A stretch of 64,000 bases of DNA. Source: Thereva unica (lineage: Eukaryota > Arthropoda > Insecta > Diptera > Therevidae). Position numbers and translations under genes: made by a program. Each line of letters starts with the position of its first letter. The stretch's first letter is position 1. Positions 1 to 11,149 of this stretch are shown here, one piece after another. Below the pieces are notes generated by a model. The model ran no database searches, was not told where the DNA came from, and saw nothing but the letters and a program-made list of their open reading frames with translations. The DNA lies in assembly GCA_949987705.1 (NCBI GenBank), contig OX465281.1, forward strand, positions 144,694,876 to 144,758,875, written 5' to 3'.

Positions 1-139
1 AATCTTGTAGCTGCGCACATTTAGTTTGACATTTTAGCGAAAATATTGATAAACAATTGTGACAAATTCTCAGTATTATACATATATTCTATATTGCCTA
101 TTGTTCATTTATTATTAAAATATCCATCATAATATTCAA

Positions 140-201
140 CATCCATCATACTGGGAAGTTGATCGTGTGGACCGAACGGGTCGAACCCACATCCCAACTA
201 G
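140..201 (+). mobile_element. 3' terminus of a Helitron-like repeat (fragment)
   Basis: This stretch matches the last ~60 bp of the repeats ending at 1088 and 39197. It has a GTGTGG/CCCACAT-type hairpin followed by CCCAACTAG and then a T, which is the layout of a Helitron 3' end (hairpin, short spacer, CTAG, insertion before T). It is joined directly to an internal segment of another copy starting near 202, so this is a rearranged or nested pair. Confidence 0.6.
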
Positions 202-1088
202 TTTTTGTTTAAACGACGTTCGTGAACTTTGTACCTGCACGATACCACGCGAAACAAAAACTATATAGACTTCTTTGAGGTGCCGAGAGAATAATATTAA
301 CGAAAAAAACCCTGAAAAAATTTGTCGGGCCTTTTTTGTTTAAATGGAAAAACTTCGGCTCAGTGTCAGAAAGACCTTGAATAGATAAATAGATAAGTTT
401 TGCTAATATCTAATAAACTTGATGGAATTACAAATTCTAAACGAAATGATCTTTTTTGGGTCCTGCACAGCGATAGCCTTCCAACAAACTGGTCACTGGT
501 AAAAACCGACAACCTTGCAAAACCGTGCAAAAATTTCGTTGCCCTTTACAAATATCACGAATTATTCAACCTTGGATCTGCACTTTTTGACGGGGAGTTG
601 TTTTCTACGCGTGATACAGTTTTACGAAATTGCGATTCATCCCGGGATTTCCAGTAGTTACCGCAAAATTTGTTTTTTTGGTCGTCTGACAAGTACTTTA
701 CATTGATCAGTTTTGCTAATATCTCCGGAAAGGTTTGGAATTTCCAAATGAAGCCATTCGCTTCCCAGTTTATCAACGGCGCTTCAACACGCTAATACGA
801 ATTCGAACACCCGCTTTAGTGTAGCGAACGAAATACGGAGGAAATGTTTGTTTGTTAACGTTCAAGAAAAACAAATTCTCTAGAAAAATCTTGTGGTTTT
901 ACCACTATTACAGTTATTTGAACTAGCTTCTCTCATGATTACTTTGTTACCAGTTCTGATACCAGTCAATTTCCCACTAGTTCTAAACGTATAACTATTT
1001 TTTAAGAAGTCAGTTTATGCCATCTTCGTTCATCATACTGGGAAGTTAATCGTGTGGACCGAAGGGGTCAAGCCCACATCCCAACTAG
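202..1088 (+). mobile_element. Helitron-like non-autonomous element, 5'-truncated copy
   Basis: The copy is collinear with about 38115-39197 of the full element at 37571-39197. Shared landmarks are the segment beginning GTTTAAACGACGTTCGTGA, the later TTCATCCCGGGA segment, and the terminal hairpin plus CCCAACTAG. It ends at CTAG 1085-1088 followed by T. The short ORFs inside (for example 400-657) are not conserved between copies and look like chance. The family is inferred from its ends only; no Rep/helicase coding is present. Confidence 0.6.
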
Positions 1089-3529
1089 TTTATTCTGCAA
1101 TTAAAATAAAAATTTCAACGTCTCGAGTCCCATAACGCCCGTAAAATTAACAAAGCCATTTTTTGAATTTATTTATTACTTGATTTAAGCTGCTCTGTTT
1201 CTATGCCACTATGCTACCTCTGTTATAACACAATAAGCTAACATCCCAGCTTGGATTGTAAACAAACTGACACCACTTGAATATCTTGCTTGGTTGGGAT
1301 ATTTTTCTCTTGTAGTTCTGCACGTGGAATCAAAAATTGTTGATTTTAGACATTTTTTCTATTATCACTTTTGGACTGACTAAATTAGAAACTCCAACAA
1401 GTAAATAACAACACAATATAGTTTGCTTAAAGAACTCAGCAATTCCATCTGTACATTTATAGTTGCACTTGCGCCCAAACTCAAAGAACACCAAAATCCT
1501 CCAATCGGCGTAATTCTTCTATCCTATTTTGATTTTGCAATTTCAGCCCCAATTTATTCCCTTAACCTTTGCCCTCAGTTTCACCAAAAAAGAGGGTACA
1601 GACCGGAACATTAGCAAAATTTTGATGGCCACCCCATTAACGTTATGATTATTGCTGGGGTGATCGTTAACAGAGCCATCAAAATCGGTGTCAACTCCAC
1701 CACTAAAGTGAGAACAGACCCAATAACGATTTTACCGGGTAATTGGGGATTTTGGGAAATGGCAGATAACCACCTTGGGTTCATAGATGACCTGTCATAA
1801 TAAAAATTACTGCTGAACTGTATCCTCCCCTTATGATAACAATCAGGATTGGTGTGTTTTGCTTCCTTTTTAAAGGCCGTGAGTGGATCCATCGTGACTT
1901 TCATCCTAAGTTGATTGCACCCCTTATAGTATGGTTCAGATCAATGTGTTGCAGCTTTATTAAAATCCTCTGATGTCATTGCTCTGTTTTACCTAGCAAC
2001 TACGGATTTTTTTTGAACGTTACAGCAAGGTACTTAAGAGACGTAAACGTGGATTCTAAAAATTGCTTTCGCTCATGCACGTGCTTGGATTGCCGGTCTA
2101 CACCTGCATTCCTGTGATTTACTTTGAAAATTGCGTGGAGCACATGCAAACAGCCGATGAAAATATTCCGGTACCAGCTAAAACCTAATTTTCGAAATTA
2201 ATTCTTGGCCGGCGTGTGTTTTCAATTTGCAGGTTATTACATTGTTAAGGGGAGTTTTGTAGGGTGGATTTTCTAGATGAATGCTGAAAATGTTTCTAGT
2301 GACATAAAAGTGATTTGATGGAAATATTTTTAAGACAAGTATCCGCAGTAATATCAATCTTATATTGTAGGACATTTGAGGAATCTAAAATCAGTTTAAC
2401 CACATGACTTTACCACATGATTTTCCACACGACGAGTCCTGGGTTGGATATTCAGCAACTCACACCACAAGATTTTTCTTGTTTTCTCGCTTTTGACAAA
2501 CTCACATAATTTTTTAGAAGATAGAACAGTTTCTATTTTCTTATGATTAGTCATACCGTTTTCGTCTGTGACAACAGAAGGCCATGGTTTTTTCGAGGAT
2601 TTTGTGTTTTTTAACTGACTTAAAAAAAGGAGGATATCAGTTCGACGTGTAGGTATTTTTTCTGTTCACGCATCCCCTAACTAGCGAGTTGTTACCCTGG
2701 AAACCCAAGAATTCTTCAATGATTTGTGTAACAGCTTACATTGTAATCAAAAAATTCTATTGGGAATTTTGGAAAATAGAGGTCTTTACATTGTAATGAC
2801 TAGGTAAGCGCTAGGTAACGACTTGTGAAATACGTTGGAAATATGATGTGGTTTTATAATTCGTTGTCTTTATCTTGTCGACGCCTCTCTTCTTGAGTTT
2901 ATTCCGTCTTCATCAATTTTATAAGATTAATTTATACCACTAACAATAAGCCATAAAATTAAAAAGATATCTTGCTAGTAAAATCCTAACCAAATGTAGC
3001 AAAAATGGAATGGTAATTTCTGAAAAGAATGTTTTTAATGCTGAAAAGGGTAACCAGTAATTTATTCTGTGTGTCTTACATGGTAATCTATGTATTCACC
3101 TAATACATTTCACCTCTGAAATAAGTCCTCGTATGTAAAGCCTACTGAAAGTACTTACCGCCCTAGGACATCCTTATGTAAAAATATCCAATTATTTCAG
3201 AGTTGACGTTTTGTCACAAACGCTTCAACTGAACTGATACATCAACTATCAATTTGATATTTTATAAGCAATTCGAAAGTTAAATGAAGTTGAAGAAAAC
3301 CTGCGATTAAGTTCTATAATAATAAAAAATGAATAATGATGATTTTATAAATTTTTTTATTATTAATATAAATATTTATATGTTTTTAAAATATAAATAA
3401 TGAAAATAATTTAGGATTATGTGAACTTTCATAATTTAAATTAAAAATAATGCAAAACAAAAACAACGCAAATATAAACATGCAAAAAAAATATTCTTCG
3501 AATTCAGGCGTAATTCATTCAAGTAGTTT
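1089..3529. other. No recognised feature
   Basis: AT-rich sequence with short ORFs only, the longest being a 97-codon minus-strand ORF at 1611-1904 with no recognisable motif. The stretch 3330-3440 is nearly pure A/T. I see no gene, RNA or clear repeat here. Confidence 0.4.
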
Positions 3530-4312
3530 GCCAAACTGCAACACACATAGCGCGACTTGTTGCCCCCCAAATAATTAAAAGAGTTTGATTTATTCCAACT
3601 GAAACACCAACTGTCAAATCAGTTTGCCAACTGGCCCACACACGCTGCGATTCTGTGACAACAGAACTCAGTTTGGGCAACTAGCTGGTCCGTAGGATTT
3701 CTGTCCCAAATCTCCCAGAGGGTAGGAAAGTCACGATGGAGGAGGCTCAATCTCTTCCTCGCTGTAGCCTCACATTCGCACAGCCAGTGCTCCGCAGTTT
3801 CGGCCACCAGACCTATTTTGTTTAGTTGGTAGTTAAGCGAACAGTGGCCCGTCTAGAGCTCTGTTATTATTTTTAGCTCCCACCTCTTGAGATGTAAAAG
3901 TTTGCCCGCTTTAGCTTTATCGATTTGGATGAATCTTTTAGCTTCACGAGCACCCCGGGTCCTTATCCAGCTATGAAGAAACAGCTGGTCGACCCATTTT
4001 TTTATGACCGTTTTAACATGACAGCTTGCAAACAGGTGATGAGTTTGCGCCTACTCTAGCCAGGCTGTCGGCAATTTCATTACCAGTGTGACCTTCGTGG
4101 CCCGAAATCCACATCAGCGTGATACTGTTGTTCCTGCTGATGAATTTCAAAGATCGGAGACAATCCAGGACAGTCTTTGATGACACCCTGTGAGATTTAA
4201 TGGCCAGCAATGCAGCTTGACTGTCGGAGAAAATGACAATGTTAGAGCTATTTGGAGCTCTATTAATATAAGTCTGAGTACACACCTGGATGGCGAGTAC
4301 CTCGGCCTACAG
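3530..4312 (-). pseudogene. Non-LTR retrotransposon fragment, RNase H and C-terminal region
   Basis: Minus-strand reading of 4013-4312 gives an RNase H-like domain with FSDSQAAL, a WISGHEGHTGNE segment and an EIADSLA segment, which are the conserved Asp/His region of RNase H in I/LOA-group ORF2 proteins. The separate piece 3619-3807 carries a TAEHWLCECEATARKRL stretch typical of the region after RNase H, so a frameshift or stop lies between. The 3' flank (about 3560-3700) recurs at 26690-26800. At about 4312 the sequence fuses directly to the hAT transposase remnant on the same strand, consistent with a 5'-truncated insertion. Clade assignment is inferred from the presence of RNase H. Confidence 0.7.
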
Positions 4313-5620
4313 GCTCAAATTTTTTGTCAGGCTAAAAACTGGTTTTAGCACTTTTAGCGCAATGATTAATTGAGCTGTACTAATTGAACTGAGCAAGGCA
4401 TGTGGTTGTACGCCATCAGATTTTGTGTTCTTCTCGTTCAATTCTTCCAGTGCCAAACAGACATATACCAGTGACTCGTCGAACAAACCGAGAGACACCA
4501 AATGTTCCACCCAACGTGTTTCACAGAACTTGAGTAGACGGCTTTGCTTCGCACCAGGGTCTGCAGCAATTATGTATTTTTTTAACATGCCACCTGCCTT
4601 GTTCGAAAGACAAAAAAAGTTCACTATCGTTTTGACAGTCGCGATGCAGTTCCTGTTCAACGGAATATCACACGCATGCATGATGGCTAAATTAAGATTG
4701 TGATTGGCACAATGAACATAGAGAGCATCCGGGACTGTTTTTCTTACGACCGCAGCGAAACCGTTAATGCTGTAAACATGCTAAGGGCGACGGCGACGGT
4801 GCACACAAATTAAAAAGCACACACAAGAATAATCATCTTCGACATCCGAATGCTACACACGCGCACAGGAACATACGAGAATAGCAACACAATCCCATGT
4901 CACACCGCCCAGGCAACTTTGAAGGGCGTCGGCTACGAAATAGAACTTGGATTGATTGAGTCGCCACTCTCGGCGACCTCATTGGCGAGTGGTCTGCATA
5001 TTGTGCTGCACCCTTCATACTCATAGAAAAGCTGTGTGTTCTATTCGTTTTTGCCAGTCGCTGTGGAAACTATTTTCGCCCTTAGCATGTTTACAGCATA
5101 AATTCTCCGCTCATAGCTCGAGCCCCATCATAACCTTGAAAAGAAAAAATGTTATCAACTTAGCTGATTTACTCTTATACAAAAAATACTAGACTGACAT
5201 ATTCAGAGCGTGCTTCCCATCGTTAATGTAATCTTCTTATAAAAAATGGACAATCTGTAAGTGTATCAATTTTAATAACTATTTGAATAAAATGGGAAAA
5301 ACGTATTGAATGTGGTCGTTTAACACACTCAGTTTTAGAGTGCTATTGCACCTTCTGACTTTACCTTGCCCTTTCATGAAACGCATCTCCAATCCAAGCT
5401 CTTCCAATGTTCATCGTTGTTTAGTTTTCTTCGACAGAACTTTACAACATCATTGGGTGAACCCTGAAAGAAAATTTGTTTTGAAGAAATAGAAATTTCA
5501 TGTATCAAAGACTTACTTTTGGATCAGCAGAATCTGGTTCCTCATGCCGTACTTTGCCGGTTGCGACAATTGTTGCACTTTTTGGTTTGAAAAATGATGT
5601 TATTTTTCTTGAACTCATTT
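4313..5620 (-). pseudogene. hAT-superfamily transposase-like gene remnant
   Basis: On the minus strand the order of pieces matches hAT/THAP12-type transposase-like proteins. An N-terminus of the RKITSFF type starts with ATG near 5618 and runs to a possible splice donor (AAAGTAAGT) near 5520. A possible acceptor (TTTCTTTCAG) lies near 5465, then a YDGA...MSGEF block at about 5102-5140, then after the MITE a block with HCANHNLNLAI and a FCETRWVEH segment at 4313-4764. Frame breaks and the MITE make it non-functional. The C-terminal part with the insertion and dimerisation domain is missing, cut at the junction with the RNase H fragment. It could also be a decayed domesticated hAT gene; no complete reading frame remains. 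Confidence 0.65.
4768..5098. mobile_element. 331-bp MITE, PIF/Harbinger-like
   Basis: Perfect 23-bp terminal inverted repeats begin TGCTGTAAACATGCTAAGGG and are flanked by TAA direct repeats at 4765-4767 and 5099-5101. Three-base TWA target duplications are the mark of PIF/Harbinger. The interior has no coding potential. Removing the element rejoins the transposase reading frame between its GEF and NGF residues, which independently confirms the boundaries. Confidence 0.85.
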
Positions 5621-5689
5621 TCGCTGTACACTGACAGATATGCGAGAACAAATGTGGTAAAAAACTGAGAGAACTGAATCTATGGGCGC

Positions 5690-5970
5690 ATCCAGCGCAC
5701 TCAGCGGAAAAGCCGCTTAGCTGAACAGCACAGCGCAAAAAAGTAACTCAGCGGTGTCTGTCGGCTGGATGGGATCTGGGTTTGAAATTATTTTGTTTTG
5801 AGTTTGAAATTATTTTTCTTCTAATTTATATAACTTCAATTAACTACCGCTGAGCTACTTAGAATAAAATTTTTACGCTGAGAAATTTGCCAGCCGCTGA
5901 GCTAAGCTGCTTAGTTCAGCTAACCATCCAATGAGCCCAGCGCTTAGCCGCTGCTCAGCTGCTACGGGTG
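5690..5970. repeat. Cluster of CAGCGG/GCTGAGC motifs
   Basis: About a dozen variants of CAGCGG, CCGCTGAG, GCTTAGC and AGCTGAAC occur on both strands in under 300 bp, just upstream of the hAT-like start codon. hAT elements often have short subterminal repeats bound by their transposase, so this may be the subterminal region of that element. That is inference; it could be a degenerate local duplication. Confidence 0.35.
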
Positions 5971-6238
5971 ATAGGAAAAACATTTTTCTCTCCCGCCCTG
6001 CGCATGCGCTCGAGCTGTTGAGTTCAAATTTCGTCTGGAAATTTTTTCTCAAGGATCGGTATGGAGTGCCCAGCCTTTGATGCCTTACGATGTTGATAAA
6101 TGTAGCAGAAGCTAAAATTTGCGGCATTTTGAAATATCCACCTTTTCACCGTAAACAGCTAGTTCTTTATTTTGAAGCTAATACCTATGAATTCGATTTT
6201 CTAATTTCCCTAAAATTTCGGGCGGTTTGAACCCCCAA

Positions 6239-6252
6239 CCCCCCCCCCCCCC
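6239..6252. repeat. Poly-C tract (14 C)
   Basis: An uninterrupted run of 14 C lies just upstream of the LOA-like endonuclease ORF, in an otherwise AT-rich region. It is probably part of the 5' end of that element. Confidence 0.7.
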
Positions 6253-6289
6253 TCTTTTCGACAGAAACCATCTCTGGGTAAGCTGTTTA

Positions 6290-6904
6290 ATGGATTTACG
6301 CAGGGAGGACACGATCAAGGTCATTGCGGTGAACGTCAACTCGTTGATACGAAACGAGAGAAGGGCGAACCTACTAAGCCTCCTGCAGAACCAAAATCCG
6401 GATGTGCTTTTGGCTAGTGAAACTAAACTAAGCGAGAAGCACAAAATGGATTACAAAGATTATGTGGTAATTAGGCGTGATCGACCTAATGCCATACAAG
6501 GCGGAGGCCTACTAATACTAATAAAGACTTCCCTGAAATATAAAATCGTGTATAGCAGGGATACAGAAAGGTTTCAGGTGCTAGAAGCGTGCGTTATATA
6601 CATCCCTCTGTCTAATGGCAGAAGGTTGTATATAATTGCCGCGTACGGTGCACAAACTTCTCAATCCAGGCTATTTATAGAGGAATTGAACTTGCTCTTT
6701 CAAACGCTTCAACTGGAGTCGGAGCAAAATTTTTACTTATTGGCCGTAGATTTAAACGCACGTCATGCGGCATGGGGAAACCAAACATCTAATACCAGGG
6801 GCAGCCAACTGAATGACTGATTGGTCCAAAATAGAATTCAGCGAAAAATAAACCTTCTCGCTACAGACATACCATCATACCCAGGCGGTGGGTCGTTTCT
6901 GGAT
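6290..6904 (+). pseudogene. LOA/I-group non-LTR ORF2, AP endonuclease domain
   Basis: From the ATG at 6290 the protein reads as an apurinic-type endonuclease: VIAVNVNSL at the start (catalytic Asn), LLASETKL (catalytic Glu region), then LLAVDLNARHAAWG (Asp/Asn pair). A TGA at 6818-6820 interrupts the frame where the family usually has Trp, and the frame continues beyond it with SYPGGGSFLDL. In a live element this domain nicks target DNA to prime reverse transcription. The stop and later frameshifts make it a dead copy. LOA-like affiliation is a judgement from overall sequence style; a search would settle it. Confidence 0.75.
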
Positions 6905-6944
6905 TTATGTCTGCTAGATTCTCAGATGGGGCTACCAGGGATAA

Positions 6945-7754
6945 ATACGAACGAGACAGCTTAACAACAGTGCCCTACGACAGCTACCATTATGGACTTG
7001 AAATAACAGTACAAATCCCTGACGATTCCGTCCCTTTTGCATACCAAAAGATGCACCTGCCAAAATTCGAGAAGGCTATGGAAAGGGCAATACAGAATAC
7101 CAGACTCTTACCTCCAACGACCAGGAAGCTAACCAATAACGAGATTGATTCATATCTCAAAAATATGGACAGTCTCATCATACAGACGATGGATAAGACT
7201 ATACCAAGAACGAAAAAAAAGAACAGCACGGACTGCTACAGGAATGCAACGATCGACGCACTGCACAAATACAAAAGTCGAGTGTTGACGAGACTGAAAG
7301 CCCTTCACCGCCAGTTTCGAGACCGAACGAGTCCGGAGATAGTAACTCTTAAATCGGTTATGAAAAATCTCCAACATCTATTGAAACAACAATACTCACA
7401 TTCTGTGAATCTGTATTGGAACAACAAGATTCGTGCTATTCAAACTAATAGCGCGAGCATGTTCCCACAGGTAAATAAAATCTTTAGGAGCAAAACCCAT
7501 AACCGATTAGACAAGTTGCTCATCCCTCGACCTCGGTCTAACGAAGAGGTCTGCGGGCTTGAATCCGGAAGAAATCAATCGCTTAGACGACAATTATTGT
7601 ATAGAGGACGAGCAGGAGAAGGTGGATTTCGTGGGGTCCTACTATCAGGGAATTTATTCGGTGAACACCAGTGTTCGGGCGAATTTTGACCTTGAGAATA
7701 GGGCCTTACTGAACCATTTCAGATTATCTAATGAAATTAGCTTGGAAATCTGAG
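6945..7754 (+). pseudogene. LOA-like ORF2, linker between endonuclease and RT
   Basis: The reading frame shifts near 6950 and again near 7550 and 7735, so this connecting region is spread over three frames (about 6945-7555, 7559-7753, then the RT frame). It is Lys/Arg-rich and shows the usual spacing between endonuclease and RT. No catalytic motif is expected here. Confidence 0.6.
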
Positions 7755-9017
7755 AATCGATCAATCATCGAATTCAGTGAAGACTGCCCAGCGAATGATA
7801 TTCCCGCGGCCCAACTAAATTCTACTTTCATTAGAAAAATTGATCTCCTGTTAATATTTCGCCACCTAAACAATAAGAAGTCGTCCGGGGTGGATGGTAT
7901 CCCAAACATCGTCCTAAAGAATTTGCCTCTGGTAGCCATAGACACATACAAAACTTTGTTTAACAACGCGTTAAACAACGCCCATTTTCCAGGACACTGG
8001 AAGACGGCAGTGGTGTACCCAATACCCAAAAAGGGTAAAGATAAAAGTAACCCTGCTAATCTTCGGTCAATTAGTTTGCTTCCGAATATCAGCAAGGTGT
8101 TTGAAATAGTGATTAATAGATCATTATCCAAATGGGTTGAGGAAAAAAAGATAATTCCCGATAACCAATTCGGATTCCGGGCAGGTCATGACACTATTCA
8201 TGCCGTGTCGAAATTGGTATCAGACATACACTGGCACTTCATGAAAGTCCAGTGTACCGGAGCATGCCTGATCGATTTTGAGAAGGCATTCGATACAGTA
8301 TGGATCGAAGGTCTTCTCTACAAACTGGTCAGACTCGGCATGTTAGGACCCCAGCTATACACGATTTATAATATGATCTCAAAGAAGAAGCTCGTCGTCA
8401 AAAGTGGCAACTTCACTTCCAGTAGGGTCTTTGACATTAAAAATGGTCTGCAACAGGGTGCGGTGAACTCGCCGCTCTTATTTAATATCTTTACGAGTGA
8501 ACTAATCCGCTTCGCTTTGACATATGCGGATGACCTGATTGTGTACAGGACAGGGCCGAAAATTGGAGTGATTCAGACGCTCCTACAACGTGACTTGGAA
8601 ACAATCGAACGCTATAGTGATGATTGGAAGTTGAAGATCAATGTTAGCAAATGCGAATCGATCCTCTTTCGTACTGTTCTAAAAAGAGCTTCCTACAATG
8701 TACAGAGGAACTGGAAAACTTTCAAAATTTCGAACAATGCTGGACAAGCATTAGAAAGGAAATCGGAAGTGAAATACCTTGGGCTTTGGCTGGATCAGTA
8801 CTTTTATTTCAATAAAAATGCAAGTGCTGCTCTGAACAAGGCAAACAAGGCGTTTCACATGACTAAAATGCTCTTCTACAGCAGACACCTAAGCTCACGG
8901 GTAAAGGTGATCTGCTACCAAGCCTTGGCCAGACCGATTTTAACTTATGGTTGCGTGGTTCAACATATCTTTCTTCGTGGTTCAACATATCTCCTCCGCT
9001 GTACCCCGTCCGGATAG
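7731..9017 (+). pseudogene. LOA-like ORF2, reverse transcriptase domain
   Basis: The RT blocks appear in order: SSGVDGIPNIVLKNL, WKTAVVYPIPKKGK, LRSISLLPNISKVFE, NQFGFRAGHDT, LIDFEKAFDTVW (catalytic Asp), NGLQQGAVNSPLLFNIF, and TYADDLIVY (catalytic Asp pair, about residue 265). The frame ends at 9017 after a tandem duplication of GTGGTTCAACATATCT near 8957-8992, and the RNase H domain expected for LOA elements is absent. The segment from 8536 onward is repeated at 10175. It is a pseudogene because of upstream frameshifts and the missing C-terminus. Confidence 0.8.
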
Positions 9018-9247
9018 TTCTGTGTTTAGGTTAATTAGCTTGTAAGTAAGTGGTGTGAGCTTTCACGGTGCCTGGACGGGGGTCACCTGAGACGATTTTA
9101 TCGTCTCCGCTGCCCCCGGCCAGATAGTGCCAGATCTAAGTCATAGGATTAACTAGTTGTAAGGTTTTATATAAAATAAATATAGTGTCTAAGTTTTTTT
9201 TCCTATTTTTCTTAGAATTAAAGTTGACAATGTTTTCCTTTTAGAAA
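9018..9247 (+). mobile_element. 3' tail of the LOA-like element with an 8-bp-stem hairpin
   Basis: Non-coding tail with a perfect hairpin at 9089-9107 (GAGACGAT, loop TTT, ATCGTCTC), then AT-rich sequence up to the junction with the minus-strand CR1-like element at about 9247. The same tail is present at 10657-10886, and most of it at 17570-17695 in reverse. Confidence 0.6.
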
Positions 9248-10174
9248 TAAAATATAATTATAAAATATATAAGTTTTAGCCGAAAGGCATAAGCTAATTC
9301 AAGACAGTGGTATCTAAGTTTTGAAAGGAGCCCGTATGTTTTGCCAACAATTAAATTAACGTGGTCGCAGCAGGTCATACTACTATTTAGGACCACTCCA
9401 AGATTCCTCACTTTATAAACGCAAGCCAGAGGAACCCCATTTAAGGAAATTACTGGGAGGTCGGATTGAGAAATTGGAGAGTGAGTGAAAAAAATGCAAT
9501 GTGACTTCGATGGATTTAGCTGCAGTAAATTCAGTGTTGACCAGCTTGAGATATTATGCAAGTCTGCCGCAATCAGCTCCACACAATTATGGATTTGATC
9601 TTTTGGCGCAGAGAAATAAAGCTGCACATCATCTGCATACATATGAATCTTAGAATGCTTTATTACTAGAGGAAGATCGTTAATAAAAACGCTAAACAAA
9701 AGTGGCCCAAGAATAGAACCTTGAGGAACTCCCGAGGTAAGTAACGAACTGGTGGAACTAGAGTCTCCGAGTTTAACTTTTTGCGAGCGGTTAAAAAGCT
9801 ATGCAAAAGCTTAAGAGCAGTTGAAGAAAAAGAGACTTGAGTGGAGAGTTTTTGCAAGAGCAAAGAGTGATTGACGCTATCAAAGGCTTTAGACTCTAAA
9901 GTTTAGAGAAATCAAGTAGCAACAGACAACACATGTGACGATCATCAAGAGAATTGCGAATATCATTTGTGACTTTGAGAAGTGCTGTTTCACAGCTGTG
10001 ATGCTTGCGGAAACCAGATTGCCATTCACTTATAAATTGAAGTTGTTCACAAAACTCAAGGATTTGAGCCGCTATCAGTTTTTCAAAAACCTTTGCTAGA
10101 AAGGGAAGTATACTAATGGGCCGAAAATCCGATGGAAGAGCAGGAGAGGGGCACTTAGGTATGGGCGTAATTAA
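9248..10174 (-). pseudogene. CR1-like ORF2 fragment, RT domain (copy A)
   Basis: Minus-strand frames carry LITPIPKCPSPALPSDFRPI, a GFRKHHSCETALLKV segment, [12 protein letters not shown] (catalytic YADD) and [14 protein letters not shown], the order of a CR1/Jockey-superfamily RT. Two frame breaks are visible: a 14-bp insertion at about 9889-9902 after LLLLDFSK, and a 4-bp loss near 9795. Both are shared with copy B. The coding sequence ends at LRYHC and passes straight into the 3' junction with the LOA-like tail. Confidence 0.75.
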
Positions 10175-10656
10175 TGATTGTGTACAGGACAGGGCCGAAA
10201 ATTGGAGTGATTCAGACGCTCCTACAACGTGACTTGGAAACAATCGAACGCTATAGTGATGATTGGAAGTTGAAGATCAATGTTAGCAAATGCGAATCGA
10301 TCCTCTTTCGTACTGTTCTAAAAAGAGCTTCCTACAATGTACAGAGGAACTGGAAAACTTTCAAAATTTCGAACAATGCTGGACAAGCATTAGAAAGGAA
10401 ATCGGAAGTGAAATACCTTGGGCTTTGGCTGGATCAGTACTTGTATTTCAATAAAAATGCAAGTGCTGCTCTGAACAAGGCAAACAAGGCGTTTCACATG
10501 ACTAAAACGCTCTTCTACAGCAGACACCTAAGCTCACGGGTAAAGGTGATCTGCTACCAAGCCTTGGCCAGACCGACTTTAACTTATGGTTGCGTGGTTC
10601 AACATATCTTTCTTCGTGGTTCAACATATCTCCTCCGCTGTACCCCGTCCGGATAG
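10174..10656 (+). pseudogene. Duplicated C-terminal piece of the LOA-like RT (unit B)
   Basis: Nearly identical to 8535-9017. It starts after the YADD motif and so lacks the catalytic core. It arose by the tandem duplication rather than by retrotransposition. The tail continues to 10886, where the Helitron begins. Confidence 0.85.
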
Positions 10657-10917
10657 TTCTGTGTTTAGGTTAATTAGCTTGTAAGTAAGTGGTGTGAGCT
10701 TTCACGGTGCCTGGACGGGGGTCACCTGAGACGATTTTATCGTCTCCGCTGCCCCCGGCCAGATAGTGCCAGATCTAAGTCATAGGATTAACTAGTTGTA
10801 AGGTTTTATATAAAATAAATATAGTGTCTAAGTTTTTTTTCCTATTTTTCTTAGAATTAAAGTTGACAATCTTTTCCTTTTAGAAATCCTTACTAATATT
10901 ATAAATGCGAAAGTAAC

Positions 10918-10958
<41 letters not shown>

Positions 10959-11149
10959 TACGCTTTCACGCCTAAACCACTAAACCGATTTTGATGAAAT
11001 TTGCAACAGACATAGTTTAGACCTTGGAGACGGACATAGGCTACTTTTTATGGAGAACAAAAGGGTTGAAGGGGGTGAAATGGGGTTCAATAAGTTGTAA
11101 GGGGATTTTTTTCTATTGTATAAAAAGTAACTGACTGACAGACAACGCA

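Noticed and set aside
1611..1904. 97-codon minus-strand ORF with a hydrophobic C-terminus
   Set aside because: No recognisable motif, no start context or neighbours to support it, and no second copy in the window.
10918..10960. TCTG microsatellite as an independent repeat locus
   Set aside because: It is the standard continuation of the Helitron 5' end, not a separate feature.
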